A stretch of 64,000 nucleotides of DNA from Amycolatopsis acidiphila (GTDB lineage: Bacteria > Actinomycetota > Actinomycetes > Mycobacteriales > Pseudonocardiaceae), in NCBI RefSeq assembly GCF_021391495.1, contig NZ_CP090063.1, positions 2,914,001 through 2,978,000 of the forward strand. Reading direction: 5' to 3'. Under the pieces are notes generated by a model, which was given only the letters and a program-made list of their open reading frames with translations, ran no database searches and was not told where the DNA came from. Within the stretch, counting starts at the first letter, position 1; the number at the start of each line of letters is the position of its first letter. Below are positions 1-8,541 of this stretch, piece after piece. The translations under genes were made by a program, and so were the position numbers.

Positions 1-1
1 C

Positions 2-334
2 TACACCCCGCACGCGGTCGCCCGGCACACGCACCGCGCCGACTGGCTGGAGCTGCGGGAGCAGATGCGCGGCTACGGCGTCGGCCTCGCGGCGATGCTG
101 CTGCTGTCGGTGCTGCGCCGCCCGATCGGGGTGTTCTCCGTCGTCCGCCGCATCCCGCGTGGGATGGCCCGGCTCGCGTCGCGCACGCCGGAGCTGCCGC
201 TGTCGGACCGCGCGGCCCGCTCGCGGCTGCGGCAGCTGCGCCGCGACGAGCGGTACGGCATGCTCAGCGGCCCGCTGGCGCTGGGCCGGGCGTGGAAACG
301 GCACCGGTTCGATGCGCGTTCGGGCTCCCGGTAG
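2..334 (+). CDS. Family 2 glycosyltransferase, C-terminal part
   Basis: The window opens inside this gene; the frame is open from base 2 to the TAG at 332-334. About 110 residues remain. A segment reading HRADWLELREQMRGYG, then a hydrophobic stretch and an Arg-rich tail, resembles the membrane-proximal C-terminus of actinobacterial GT2 enzymes that act on lipid-linked or extracellular polysaccharide. The catalytic DxD region lies outside the window, so the donor sugar cannot be judged. The gene is followed after 34 bases by a chain of overlapping polysaccharide genes and is probably their upstream partner. Confidence 0.55.
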   Translation, partial: YTPHAVARHTHRADWLELREQMRGYGVGLAAMLLLSVLRRPIGVFSVVRRIPRGMARLASRTPELPLSDRAARSRLRQLRRDERYGMLSGPLALGRAWKRHRFDARSGSR

Positions 335-368
335 ACAATTGCCGTCGGGCTTGAACGGAAGGGTGCAG

Positions 369-725
369 GTGGTCGAGCAGCTGAAGATCCGGCGAATCAC
401 CGCTTACTGCCTGCTCGGCGTCTGTTTCGTCACCGCACTCCTGATCGTGCTGAATCTCCACTCGCCCGTCCGGACCCTCGCCGTGCTGGTGTTCGTCGGC
501 ACGGCGCCGGGCTGGGCGATGATCTCCTACGTCAACGTGCGGCACCTGTCGGTCACCTGGATCAGCGCGGTGGGGCTGTCGCTGTCGGTCAGCCTGGTGG
601 TGGCGCAGATGCTGGTGCTGACCCACGCGTGGCACCCGGAGGCGGCGGTGGTCGGGATGGTCATCGCCACCGCGGCGCTGCTGGTCCACCACGTGCTGCG
701 CAGCCGCCCGCGGAGCGTGTCGTGA
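369..725 (+). CDS. Small four-helix membrane protein of the polysaccharide cluster
   Basis: 118 residues from GTG 369, chosen because GGAAGG at 357-362 sits six bases upstream; GTG 363 is too close to that site. Four hydrophobic segments lie at roughly residues 14-34, 39-58, 63-83 and 90-108, with few loops and no catalytic motif. The proline/glycine turn in the second helix and the overall layout recall the N-terminal half of DUF1616 membrane proteins, but this is only a resemblance. Its stop overlaps the start of the flippase gene (GTGA), so the two are translationally coupled. A helper in polysaccharide export is an inference from context. Confidence 0.65.
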   Translation: MVEQLKIRRITAYCLLGVCFVTALLIVLNLHSPVRTLAVLVFVGTAPGWAMISYVNVRHLSVTWISAVGLSLSVSLVVAQMLVLTHAWHPEAAVVGMVIATAALLVHHVLRSRPRSVS

Positions 726-1951
726 CCGGGACGCGGCCCGCGCCCGCGCGCGGCATGGTCGCCGACGGCCTCGCGCTGTCGGCCAGCGCCGGGATCACCG
801 CGGTCGCCGGGATGATCGGCTGGGTGCTGGCCGCGCGCCTGCTGCCCACCGCCGAGGTCGGCGACACCTCCGCGTTCGTGTCCGGGTTCCTGCTCGTCGC
901 CGGCGTCGCCGAGCTGGGCCTCGGCCCGGCGATCCTGCGCTGGCTGCCGCGCTCGGGCGCGCGCAACCGGCGGCTGCTGGCGCGCAGCTATCTCGCGGTG
1001 CTGCTCGGCGGCCTCGCCGGGTCGGTGGTGTTCGTGCTCGTGCCTGCCGGCGGCGAGGTCGTGCACCGGCTGCCCGCCGGGGTGCTGCTGTTCATCCCGG
1101 CCGCGGTGGGCTGGACGCTGTTCCAGTTCCAGGACGCGGTGCTCACGGGGCTGAACCAGGCGCGCTGGGTGCCGGTGGAGAACGGGTCGTTCAGCGTCGC
1201 GCGGCTGGCGCTGCTCGGCGCGCTGGCGCCGGTACTCGGCTCGCTCGGGCTCGTGCTGTCCTGGATGGTGCCGACCGTGCTCGGGGTCGTCGTCGTGACG
1301 GTGCTCGTGTTCCGGCGGGTGCGGCCCGGGCCCGCGCCCGGCGTGCTGCCGGACCGGCGGGAGATCGTGCGCCTGCTCGCCCCGACCTACCCGGCGACGG
1401 TGTGCCTGGTGGTGCTGTACAACCTGGTGCCGCTGATCGTGCTGCACCGGTTCGGCGCCGAGGCGAACGCGGTGTTCTTCGTGGTGTGGACGGCGATCAA
1501 CGCGCTCGACGTCGCCGCCACCGCCTTCGTCAACCCGCTCGTGGTACGGCTGTCCGCCGAGCCGGGGAACGCGCGGCGCCTGGTGCGGGAGGCCGGTGGC
1601 AGGCTCGTCCTCGTCTTCGCGCCGGTGCTGCTGATCGGTGGCCTGCTCGCCGGGGTGCTGCTGGCGATCTTCGGCCCGCAGTACACCCAGGGCGCCGGCC
1701 TGCTGCGGATCCTGCTGGCGTCCCAGCTGCCGCGCCTGGCCGTGGTGCTCGGCGTCGGGGTGCACCTCGCCGCCGGGCGCGGCCTCGGTGTCGCGGCCCT
1801 GCACGCGATGACAGCGCTGGTCGCGGTCGTGCTGGCGCTGGTCGTGCCGAGCCAGCTCGCCTTCGGCGTCGCCCTGCTGGTCGCGCAGTGCGTGCTCGCC
1901 GTCGTGGTGCTGGCCGACCTGCGGGTGCGGCTGCCGGGGGCCCGCCGGTGA
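722..1951 (+). CDS. Polysaccharide flippase (Wzx/MATE-like, oligosaccharide transporter)
   Basis: 409 residues from GTG 722, overlapping the previous stop by 4 nt. The protein is almost entirely hydrophobic with about 12 membrane helices. It shows the N-terminal pattern of polysaccharide_synt proteins (SASAGITAVAGMIGWVLAARLL) and a charged loop reading LRWLPRSGARNRR after the second helix pair. Members flip lipid-linked glycan units from the inner to the outer leaflet. It lies in an operon with a glycosyltransferase upstream and a polymerase-like membrane protein downstream. The substrate glycan is unknown. Confidence 0.8.
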   Translation: MTGTRPAPARGMVADGLALSASAGITAVAGMIGWVLAARLLPTAEVGDTSAFVSGFLLVAGVAELGLGPAILRWLPRSGARNRRLLARSYLAVLLGGLAGSVVFVLVPAGGEVVHRLPAGVLLFIPAAVGWTLFQFQDAVLTGLNQARWVPVENGSFSVARLALLGALAPVLGSLGLVLSWMVPTVLGVVVVTVLVFRRVRPGPAPGVLPDRREIVRLLAPTYPATVCLVVLYNLVPLIVLHRFGAEANAVFFVVWTAINALDVAATAFVNPLVVRLSAEPGNARRLVREAGGRLVLVFAPVLLIGGLLAGVLLAIFGPQYTQGAGLLRILLASQLPRLAVVLGVGVHLAAGRGLGVAALHAMTALVAVVLALVVPSQLAFGVALLVAQCVLAVVVLADLRVRLPGARR

Positions 1952-3945
1952 ACACGCCCACCCGGTTCCTGCGGCCGTTCCGCCCGAACCGGCCCGTCCG
2001 TCGCTACCCGGGCCGCAACCAGCCGGTGCACTACCCGCCGGCCAGCAGCCCGACCCGTTACATCCCGGTCGCGGGCAAGCTCGCGCCGCCGACGGAGGGC
2101 ACGTCGCCGCCGCGGCGCGCGGTCGAGTCGCGGCCGCGGCTCGGGCAGGGCGCGGGACGGCCCGCGTTCCTGGCCGACCCGTTCTTCGGGCCCGCGCTCG
2201 CCGGGATCGGGCTGATCCTGTGGGTCGTCGGGCTGCACCCGATCCCGCCGTCGGAGATCGGCGGCATGGGCCTGGTCGCCGAGCTGTCGATCCCGACGCT
2301 GCTGTCGTACCCCATCCTGATCGCCGCGGTGGTGCTGGAGCTGCTGCGCTACACCCCCCGCACCTGGTTCCTGTCCGGGTACACCCTGCTCGGCGTCGTG
2401 TTCGTGTACGGGCTGCAGCCCGCGGTCGAACAGGTCGCGCGGCTGCCGGTCGGCTGGCTGCACGTCGGGTTCGCCGACTACATCGCCTCGCACGGCGACA
2501 TCCTGCACAACTACGACGCGCGGTTCTCCTGGGCCGGGTTCTTCTCGCTCGTCGCGATGATCACCAAGGCGGCCGGCATCCCCGACGCCGTGCCGCTGCT
2601 GAACTGGGCGCCGGTGGTGCTGTCCGGGCTGATGGTGCTGGGCGTGCGGGCCTTGGCGGTCTCCGCGCTGGGCAACCGGCGCGCGTCCTGGATCGCGCCA
2701 TGGATCTTCCTCGCCGCGGACTGGACCGAGCAGGACTACTTCTCCCCGCAGGGCACCGCGATGGTGCTGCTGCTGGCCGCGCTGACGCTGACCTTCCGGC
2801 ACCTGGTCCGGCCACGGCTGACCGAGCCGGTCAAGGCGCGGCTGCGGGCGCGCCTCGCGCCGCGGTCGAGTCCCAAGGCCCGCCTCGTCGCGCAGGGCGC
2901 GGTGGTGCTGATCGGCATCGCGCTCGCGCCGACCCACCAGCTCACCCCGTTCCTGCTCGGCGTGCTGCTGGTGCTGCTGCTGCTGTTCGGCAGGCTGTGG
3001 CCGGCCTGGCTGCCGTTCATCGTGCTCGGCGCCGCGGTCGTCTGGTTCTCCCTCGGCGCCTCGGAGTTCTGGAGCGGCCAGCTGATCCAGATGATCCTCA
3101 GCCCGCTGGGCGACGTCAGCTCCTCTGTGGACGAGGGCATCGTCAACCGGTTCGCGGGCGGGACCGGGCACCTCATCGTGCTCGCCGTGCGCGTCGCGAT
3201 CAGCGTGTTCGTGATGGCGCTCGCCGCCGTCGGCATCGTGCTGATGCGCCGCGACTCGCTGCGGTCCTGGCTGCTTCCGGTGCTGTGCCTGGCGCCGTTC
3301 GCCATCGCGGTGGCGCAGCCCTACGGCGGCGAGGTGTTCATGCGCTGCTTCCTGTTCTCGCTGCCGATGCTGGCGCTGCCCGCCGCGATCGTGCTCGAAC
3401 GGGCGGCGACGAACGCGCGGCGGATGCGCTGGCGCAACCGGCCCGGCCGGACGATCGTGCTGGCCGCGATCCCGTGGGTGGTGCTCACCGGGCTGGTCGC
3501 CTCGACGGTCACCGCCCGCGGCGGCAACGACGCGTACACCAGCTTCACCCGCAGCGACATCTCGGCCGCGGCGTGGGCGATCGGGCAGGCCCAGCCCGGC
3601 CAGCGGGTCGACTCGCTGGTGAACTCGGTGCCGTTGTCGTTCACCAGGGTCGGCGAGGTCTCGCAGTACGAAGTGGACGGTTACTGCCAGCGGATGGACC
3701 AGCTCGACCCCCTCGTCGGGTGCATCCGCGAGTCGGGGCCGGACTATCTTGTCCTCACCCCGCCGCAGATCGCGTACCTGAAGATCTTCGACGGGGTGCC
3801 CGCGGACTTCGGGGACAGGCTGGTGAAGGGGCTCGAGGACACCGGCCTGTACCGGCTGGCCTTCAACGACGAGGGCTCGCTCGTGCTGGCCAGGACCGCG
3901 CCGGCGGAGGAGAACGTGCAGGGCAGTGGTGGAGGAACGGGTTGA
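1948..3945 (+). CDS. Large multi-pass membrane protein, possible polysaccharide polymerase or GT-C enzyme
   Basis: 665 residues from GTG 1948, overlapping the flippase stop by 4 nt (GTGA). The first 70 residues are Pro/Arg-rich and cytoplasmic-looking. They are followed by about a dozen helices, a long loop near residues 170-260 containing HGDILHNYDARFSW and an acidic DWTEQDYFSPQG segment, and a soluble C-terminal domain of about 130 residues. Acidic residues in the first large outer loop are typical of GT-C or O-antigen-polymerase-like proteins, but no signature is decisive. Position between a flippase and an acyltransferase suggests assembly or polymerisation of the glycan. Confidence 0.65.
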   Translation: MNTPTRFLRPFRPNRPVRRYPGRNQPVHYPPASSPTRYIPVAGKLAPPTEGTSPPRRAVESRPRLGQGAGRPAFLADPFFGPALAGIGLILWVVGLHPIPPSEIGGMGLVAELSIPTLLSYPILIAAVVLELLRYTPRTWFLSGYTLLGVVFVYGLQPAVEQVARLPVGWLHVGFADYIASHGDILHNYDARFSWAGFFSLVAMITKAAGIPDAVPLLNWAPVVLSGLMVLGVRALAVSALGNRRASWIAPWIFLAADWTEQDYFSPQGTAMVLLLAALTLTFRHLVRPRLTEPVKARLRARLAPRSSPKARLVAQGAVVLIGIALAPTHQLTPFLLGVLLVLLLLFGRLWPAWLPFIVLGAAVVWFSLGASEFWSGQLIQMILSPLGDVSSSVDEGIVNRFAGGTGHLIVLAVRVAISVFVMALAAVGIVLMRRDSLRSWLLPVLCLAPFAIAVAQPYGGEVFMRCFLFSLPMLALPAAIVLERAATNARRMRWRNRPGRTIVLAAIPWVVLTGLVASTVTARGGNDAYTSFTRSDISAAAWAIGQAQPGQRVDSLVNSVPLSFTRVGEVSQYEVDGYCQRMDQLDPLVGCIRESGPDYLVLTPPQIAYLKIFDGVPADFGDRLVKGLEDTGLYRLAFNDEGSLVLARTAPAEENVQGSGGGTG

Positions 3946-4487
3946 GTGAGTTCGGCCGTCGGCTGGCGAGCCAGGTGCGGATAGAGCTGTGGTCCATGAC
4001 CGTCGGGGCGGCGGTCAACGGGGTGCTGGGCAGCGCGCTGATGCCGCGCCCGCTGCGGCTGGCCGGCTACCGGCTGTTCGGCGCGCAGGTGCGCACGGGC
4101 AACATCTTCCCCGGCCTGCGCGTGTACGGGGCGATGCGGAACCTGGAGATCGGCAGGCGGACGTTCCTCAACGCCGAGTGCTACCTGGAGCCGGTCGCCC
4201 CGATCCGGATCGGGGAGGCCTGCCAGTTCGGCCCGCAGGTCATGGTGGTCACCTCGCACCATCCGACGCTGGCCGACGGCACCGTCTCGCGGGTCTCCGA
4301 AGGCCGCGCGGTCGAGATCGGCGACCGGGTGTGGGTGGGCGCGCGCGCCCAGATCCTGCCCGGCGTGCGGATCGCCGCCGACGTGGTGATCGCGGCGGGT
4401 GCGGTCGTGACCCGGGACTGCCCGGTGCCCGGGGTGTACGCCGGGGTGCCCGCCCGGCTCGTGCGCGAGAAGACGGTCGCCACGTGA
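3942..4487 (+). CDS. Left-handed beta-helix (hexapeptide) acyltransferase
   Basis: 181 residues from TTG 3942, which overlaps the previous stop (TTGA) and has GGAGG at 3931-3935. ATG 3999 is an alternative start. The protein has the hexapeptide-repeat pattern of the LacA/WcaF/CysE group: FGPQVMVVTSHHP with the catalytic His pair around residue 107, then EIGDRVWVGARAQILPGV and the closing GVPARLVR motif. It probably O-acetylates a sugar of the locus-encoded polysaccharide using acetyl-CoA. The N-terminal 35 residues are amphipathic, as in membrane-associated WcaF-type enzymes. Confidence 0.85.
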   Translation: MSEFGRRLASQVRIELWSMTVGAAVNGVLGSALMPRPLRLAGYRLFGAQVRTGNIFPGLRVYGAMRNLEIGRRTFLNAECYLEPVAPIRIGEACQFGPQVMVVTSHHPTLADGTVSRVSEGRAVEIGDRVWVGARAQILPGVRIAADVVIAAGAVVTRDCPVPGVYAGVPARLVREKTVAT

Positions 4488-4714
4488 ACCCGGCGGACGT
4501 GCTGACGCTGGTCACCGCGATCTTCGGGGTGGCACTGCTGGTGGTGCTCATCGTGCGGACGGTGCTCAAGGAGCTCGCCGTCGGCCGCCGGTCCACCGAC
4601 TCCGCGACCGCGCGCACCGGCCGGATCCGCACGCTGGACCTGGTAGCCCTGGTGCTCACGGTGCTGACTGTGATCGGAGCCGTCTGGCGGATCGTGGTGG
4701 GGCTGACGGTATGA
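4484..4714 (+). CDS. Small two-helix membrane protein
   Basis: 76 residues from GTG 4484, overlapping the acyltransferase stop by 4 nt. It has two hydrophobic segments at about residues 5-27 and 50-73, separated by a basic Ser/Thr/Arg loop. No family is recognised. It ends the plus-strand chain of overlapping genes and stops 2 bases before the 3' end of the convergent glycosidase gene. Tight coupling makes it a likely accessory part of the polysaccharide machinery, but function is unknown. Confidence 0.6.
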   Translation: MNPADVLTLVTAIFGVALLVVLIVRTVLKELAVGRRSTDSATARTGRIRTLDLVALVLTVLTVIGAVWRIVVGLTV

Positions 4715-4716
4715 CC

Positions 4717-6012
4717 TCAGGTCCCGGTCAGGGTGATCGAGAACGGTGGCAGGGCCACGGTGCCCTGCAGCTCCGCCGAGGCCGAGATGTTGAGCGTGAG
4801 CGTCTGCTGCCCGTCGACGAACCGCACGAGGTCGTCCGCGACGTCCCGGACGACCGTCACCGAGCCGGTCCGCAGCCGCGGCGCCAGCCACGTCCACGCC
4901 TTGGTCAGGCAGGTCGGCCCGATGTCCGGTGGTGCCGTCCACAGCGCGGAGTACGGCAGGTCGTCGCTGGCCTGCGGCTGCCACAGCAGCATCGCCGCCG
5001 CGCCCGCCTCGGCGGCCCTGGCCACGGCGTCCAGCGTGACCACGGCGCGTGCCTGGTCGGTCTTCTCGGGCGCCTCGGGGTAGAACTCCGACCACCACAC
5101 CGGCAGCCCGGTGAGGTCGCGCGCCCAGCGGGTCGCGTCGGAGTAGATGGCGCTCGCGGCGCCCGGCGACGCGATCAGGCCCTTGTCACGGGTCAGGGTC
5201 GAGGCGTCGAGCGCGACGAAGTCCGCGCCGTGCTTGTGCTCGTTCCAGTAGCAGATCGCGTCGAGCGAGCGCTGGTCCACCACCCCGTACGCGCCCTTCA
5301 TCGTGGACGGGTGGTCGGTCGCGGCGAACAGGTTCAGCACGACGTACGGGCCGCCGATCTTCGCGTCCGGGCGGACCTGCTTCACCGCGTCGTAGACCTG
5401 GTTGTAGAAGTCGGTGAAGTCCTTGATGTCCCAGTCGCCGGCCGCGTCGTCCCAGAAGCCCTTCAGCTCGTTCCACACCTGGAAGTACCGCACCTGCGGG
5501 TAGCGCAGCGCGACCTTGGCGGCCAGCTTCGCGAAGTCTGCGTAGTGCGCGGGCTGGGGCGCGACGGCGAGGTTGTCCCAGTTCGTGGTGCCGGGCCGGC
5601 CGCCCTTCATCCAGTCGGGCGCGCAGCACAGGGTGATCACCGGGGTGCCCGCGGTCCGGGTGATCAGGCCCATCCGCTCGTCGAGGCGGGACCAGTCGTA
5701 CTGGCCGGGCGAGGGCTCCGGGTTGCCGACGCCGAAGCCCATGATGTGCTGGTTCTGCAGCAGCGGCGTGGCGCCGAGGATCTGCTCGCCGCTCTCGCGT
5801 TGTTCCGGGGTGAGCCACGAGTCGAGGCTGTACTGCCCGTGCGTCACGCCGAGTGCCATGTCCTGTTGCCCCGCTGTCGGGTCCCCGAGCACGCCACCGC
5901 CCACGGGCAGCCACGTGACCAGCGCCGTCACGAGCCCGGCCACCACCGCAAGGATCCCCACGACCTTGAGCATGAGCGACTTGTCACCGCCGCGCCTGTC
6001 GGCGGGTACCAC
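4717..6012 (-). CDS. Membrane-anchored clan GH-A glycoside hydrolase (GH39-like)
   Basis: 431 residues if started at GTG 6012; ATG 5973 gives 418 residues and a cleaner N-terminus just before the single helix (about residues 15-36). The rest is a TIM-barrel glycosidase. QVWNELKGF carries the presumptive acid/base Glu182 of the clan GH-A Asn-Glu pair, and PVWWSEFYPE carries the presumptive nucleophile Glu309. The layout resembles PslG-type GH39 enzymes that are tethered outside the membrane and trim a self-made exopolysaccharide. It sits convergent to the polysaccharide operon and 17 bases from a divergent glycosyltransferase, which supports that role. Substrate is inferred, not seen. Confidence 0.75.
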   Translation of the reverse strand: MVPADRRGGDKSLMLKVVGILAVVAGLVTALVTWLPVGGGVLGDPTAGQQDMALGVTHGQYSLDSWLTPEQRESGEQILGATPLLQNQHIMGFGVGNPEPSPGQYDWSRLDERMGLITRTAGTPVITLCCAPDWMKGGRPGTTNWDNLAVAPQPAHYADFAKLAAKVALRYPQVRYFQVWNELKGFWDDAAGDWDIKDFTDFYNQVYDAVKQVRPDAKIGGPYVVLNLFAATDHPSTMKGAYGVVDQRSLDAICYWNEHKHGADFVALDASTLTRDKGLIASPGAASAIYSDATRWARDLTGLPVWWSEFYPEAPEKTDQARAVVTLDAVARAAEAGAAAMLLWQPQASDDLPYSALWTAPPDIGPTCLTKAWTWLAPRLRTGSVTVVRDVADDLVRFVDGQQTLTLNISASAELQGTVALPPFSITLTGT

Positions 6013-6029
6013 CTAAAGGGGGAATTATC

Positions 6030-6869
6030 GTGAGCGCGCCCGCGGTCTCCGTCTGCGTGCCGGCATACCAGGCCGAGCGGTACCTCGCCGACACTGTCTC
6101 GAGCGTCCTTTCCCAGACCTTCGCCGACTTCGAGCTGGTGGTGCTCGACAACGCCTCCACCGACCGCACGCCCGAGATCCTCGCCGGGTTCTGCGACCCC
6201 CGGCTCCGGGTCGTGCGCAACGAGCGCGTGCTCCCGCTGGCCGACAACTGGAACCGCGCTGTCGCGGAAACTACCGGGCCGCTGGTGAAACTGGTGTGCG
6301 CCGACGACCTGCTGCACCCGCGCTGCCTCGAACGCCAGCACGCGGTGCTCGCGGGCGACCCGGCGCTCGCGCTCGTCTGCAGCCGCCGCGACCTGATCAA
6401 CGAGGAGGCGCGGCTGATCAGCCGCAACCGGGGGCTGCGCGGGCTGGTGGGCCGCGTGCCCAGCCCGGTGGTGATCCGCAAGATCGTCCGGCACGGCGGC
6501 AACCCGCTGGGCGAGCCGGGCGGCGCGCTGTTCCGGCGCGAGCACTTCGACGCGGTCAAGGGCTTCGACGCGCGGTGGCAGTTCCCGATGGACCTCGCGC
6601 TGTGGATCCGGCTGCTCGAGTTCGGCGACTTCTACGGGATGCGGGAGTCGCTGGCGGCCTTCCGCATCGGCCGGGGCTCGGTGTCGGCGCGGGCGCAGCG
6701 TGCCGAGTACGCCGAGCAGCGCTACCTCAGCGAACGGCTGGCGGCGGACCCGGAGTGGGACGTCCGGCGGCGCGACCGGCTCGTCGGCGCGGCGAAGGCG
6801 CCGGGGGCGCGGCTGCGCCGGCAGGCGCTCTTCCTCATCGCCAAGCGGCAGGCCGAACGGGCCGAATAA
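6030..6869 (+). CDS. Family 2 glycosyltransferase
   Basis: 279 residues from GTG 6030 with AAAGGGGGA at 6014-6022. It starts with the GT-A signature SVCVPAYQAERYLADTVSSV, then ELVVLDNASTD and the metal-binding CADDLL motif near residue 92, followed by a LEFGDFYGMRESLAAFR acceptor-side segment. No membrane helix is seen, so it is a cytoplasmic enzyme adding a sugar to a lipid-linked or nascent glycan. It is divergent from the GH39-like gene and upstream of a GH16 gene, within the same polysaccharide locus. Confidence 0.85.
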   Translation: MSAPAVSVCVPAYQAERYLADTVSSVLSQTFADFELVVLDNASTDRTPEILAGFCDPRLRVVRNERVLPLADNWNRAVAETTGPLVKLVCADDLLHPRCLERQHAVLAGDPALALVCSRRDLINEEARLISRNRGLRGLVGRVPSPVVIRKIVRHGGNPLGEPGGALFRREHFDAVKGFDARWQFPMDLALWIRLLEFGDFYGMRESLAAFRIGRGSVSARAQRAEYAEQRYLSERLAADPEWDVRRRDRLVGAAKAPGARLRRQALFLIAKRQAERAE

Positions 6870-6930
6870 CCTCACACGATCACCCGCAAGGATGTGGAGG
6901 GGTGACGGCCACCCGATCGGGGGATGTATT

Positions 6931-7758
6931 TTGTCGCCCGTGAGACGTCGCGTGATCATCGCCATGGTCGGCTTGCTCCTTGTGGTGGGGACCGTGTTCG
7001 CCGTGCGTGCGACCGCGGCACGGTTCGACTCCTCGGACGAGCAGGATCAGACGCCCGCGCTCGGCACGACCGCGCCGAGTGTGATCCCGACGCGGCCGTC
7101 CTCCGGGGAGGCGGGACTCGACCTGGGCTGGCAGCGCGTCGACGGCGACGAGTTCGACGCGAAGAAGCTCAGCAGCACCCGCTGGCGGGTGTACGACGGC
7201 TACAACTCGGCGTCCAAGGAGACGCTGAGCGCCAAGCAGTGCAGCCTCTCCGGCGGGGTGCTGACGATCACCGGGCTGGCGGACCAGGCCGGCACCACGT
7301 GCGGCATGGCCTGGAAGCAGAACCGGACCTTCGGCCGCTGGGAGATCCGCGCCCGGTTCCCCGCGCCCGCCGATCCCGCCTTCAACCCGGTGTTCCTGCT
7401 CTGGCCGGCCGACGACGCGAACTGGACGCAGACCGGCGAGATCGACTTCGCCGAGGAGTACGACCCGGCGCGGCAGTACGTGCAGAGCTGGCTGCACGGG
7501 CCCGGCAACACCGATGGTGGCTACTTCGCCAGCGAGCACTTCGACATGACCCAGTGGCACGACTACGCGGTGGACTGGCAGTCCGACCGGATCACCCTCT
7601 ACATCGACGGCCGGCCCTGGGGTGCCTACCTGGACAAGAAGTTCATCCCGCAGAAGCCGATGCACCTGGTGATCCAGCAGAACTACAACCCCAAGCGGCC
7701 CGGCACCGTCCCGCTGGAGTCCTCGGTGCAGATCGACTGGGTGCGACTCTACAGCTGA
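6931..7758 (+). CDS. Secreted or anchored GH16 endo-beta-glucanase
   Basis: 275 residues from TTG 6931, preferred because GGGGGA at 6919-6924 is six bases upstream; GTG 6940 is the alternative. Residues 8-30 form a signal peptide or anchor, and residues 31-62 are a low-complexity linker. The catalytic GH16 motif ExDxxE is present as EIDFAE (Glu170, Asp172, Glu175). Aromatic substrate-cleft residues (FGRWEIRARF, FLLWPADDANW) match lichenase/laminarinase-type members acting on beta-1,3/1,4-glucans. With the GH39-like enzyme it gives the locus two glycan hydrolases, which suggests the polymer is processed after export. Confidence 0.85.
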   Translation: MSPVRRRVIIAMVGLLLVVGTVFAVRATAARFDSSDEQDQTPALGTTAPSVIPTRPSSGEAGLDLGWQRVDGDEFDAKKLSSTRWRVYDGYNSASKETLSAKQCSLSGGVLTITGLADQAGTTCGMAWKQNRTFGRWEIRARFPAPADPAFNPVFLLWPADDANWTQTGEIDFAEEYDPARQYVQSWLHGPGNTDGGYFASEHFDMTQWHDYAVDWQSDRITLYIDGRPWGAYLDKKFIPQKPMHLVIQQNYNPKRPGTVPLESSVQIDWVRLYS

Positions 7759-7791
7759 GCGTGAGCAGGGCCACACGCTGTGTGGGAAATA

Positions 7792-7805
7792 GTCAAGCGC
7801 TCAAC
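7792..7805. promoter_or_regulatory. Candidate MarR operator half-matching the yceI/marR palindromes
   Basis: The sequence GTCAAGCGCTCAAC lies 46 bases upstream of the nitroreductase start. Its right half CTCAAC and central GC-rich pair match the perfect palindromes in the yceI/marR spacer; its left half differs at two positions (GTCAAG versus GTTGAG). A second short inverted repeat, CAACC-a-GGTTG, overlaps its right end. Binding by the MarR protein encoded at 11835 is inferred. Confidence 0.4.
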
Positions 7806-7850
7806 CAGGTTGGTCGGAGGTGAAGACCACCGACCTCCGAGGGAGAACCG

Positions 7851-8465
7851 ATGACCTCCACCGCCAGCCTGGCCGATGCGCTGCACGTCCCGCAGAACGT
7901 CCAGGACCTGTTGTTCCGCGAAGCGCGCACGGCGAACAGCTTCAGCGACGAGGCGGTGAGCGACGAGCAGCTGCAGGCGATCTACGACCTGGTGAAGTGG
8001 GCCCCGACCTCGATGAACACCCAGCCCCTGCGTGCGCTGGTGGTGCGCACCGCCGAGGGCAGGGAGCGGCTGCTGCGGCACATGTCCGAGGGCAACCGCG
8101 CCAAGACCGCGAGTGCCCCGGTGACCGTGGTGCTGGCCGCCGACACCGACTTCCACGAGAACCTGCCCAAGACCTTCCCGCACGCGCCGAACGCCAAGGA
8201 CAACTTCGCCGACGAGGCGGGCCGCGAGGGCTTCGCGCGGCTGAACTCGCTGCTGCAGGTGGGCTACTTCATCATCGGCGTGCGGGCCGCGGGCCTGGCC
8301 GCCGGCCCGATGACCGGCTTCGACAACGACGGCGTCGACGCCGAGTTCTTCGCCGACACCAAGTGGAAGTCGCTCGTCGTGGTGAACGTCGGCAAGCCCG
8401 GCGACAACCCCTGGTACGACCGCCTGCCGCGGCTGGACTACGACGAGGTCGTCGAGACCGTCTGA
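7851..8465 (+). CDS. Nitroreductase-family oxidoreductase (RutE/malonic semialdehyde reductase-like)
   Basis: 204 residues from ATG 7851 with GAGGGAGAA upstream. The sequence follows the RutE/HadB branch of FMN-dependent nitroreductases: [20 protein letters not shown] at the FMN site, [19 protein letters not shown] in the dimer helix, and the C-terminal [20 protein letters not shown]. Family members reduce small aldehydes, nitro compounds or quinones with NAD(P)H. The upstream operator-like site links it tentatively to a MarR regulon. The native substrate is unknown. Confidence 0.85.
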   Translation: MTSTASLADALHVPQNVQDLLFREARTANSFSDEAVSDEQLQAIYDLVKWAPTSMNTQPLRALVVRTAEGRERLLRHMSEGNRAKTASAPVTVVLAADTDFHENLPKTFPHAPNAKDNFADEAGREGFARLNSLLQVGYFIIGVRAAGLAAGPMTGFDNDGVDAEFFADTKWKSLVVVNVGKPGDNPWYDRLPRLDYDEVVETV

Positions 8466-8508
8466 GCGGTCCCTCGCGAAAACGGAACGGCGGACGGCGG
8501 ATAGCATC

Positions 8509-8541
8509 GATGGGTCACCACTTCGTTCGAAGGAGCCCATC
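8509..8541 (+). promoter_or_regulatory. Possible stem-loop enclosing the thrS ribosome binding site
   Basis: GATGGG (8509-8514) and CCCATC (8536-8541) are perfect complements and place the thrS Shine-Dalgarno AAGGAG in the loop, ending directly at the GTG start. Only six pairs are involved, so this could be chance. If formed it would touch the start codon and could influence thrS translation. Confidence 0.3.

Noticed and set aside
629..3171. Long open frames on the other strand and in other frames (up to 590 codons)
   Set aside because: They are Arg/Ala/Pro/Gly-rich shadows typical of very high GC DNA, have no family motifs and lie opposite well-supported genes.
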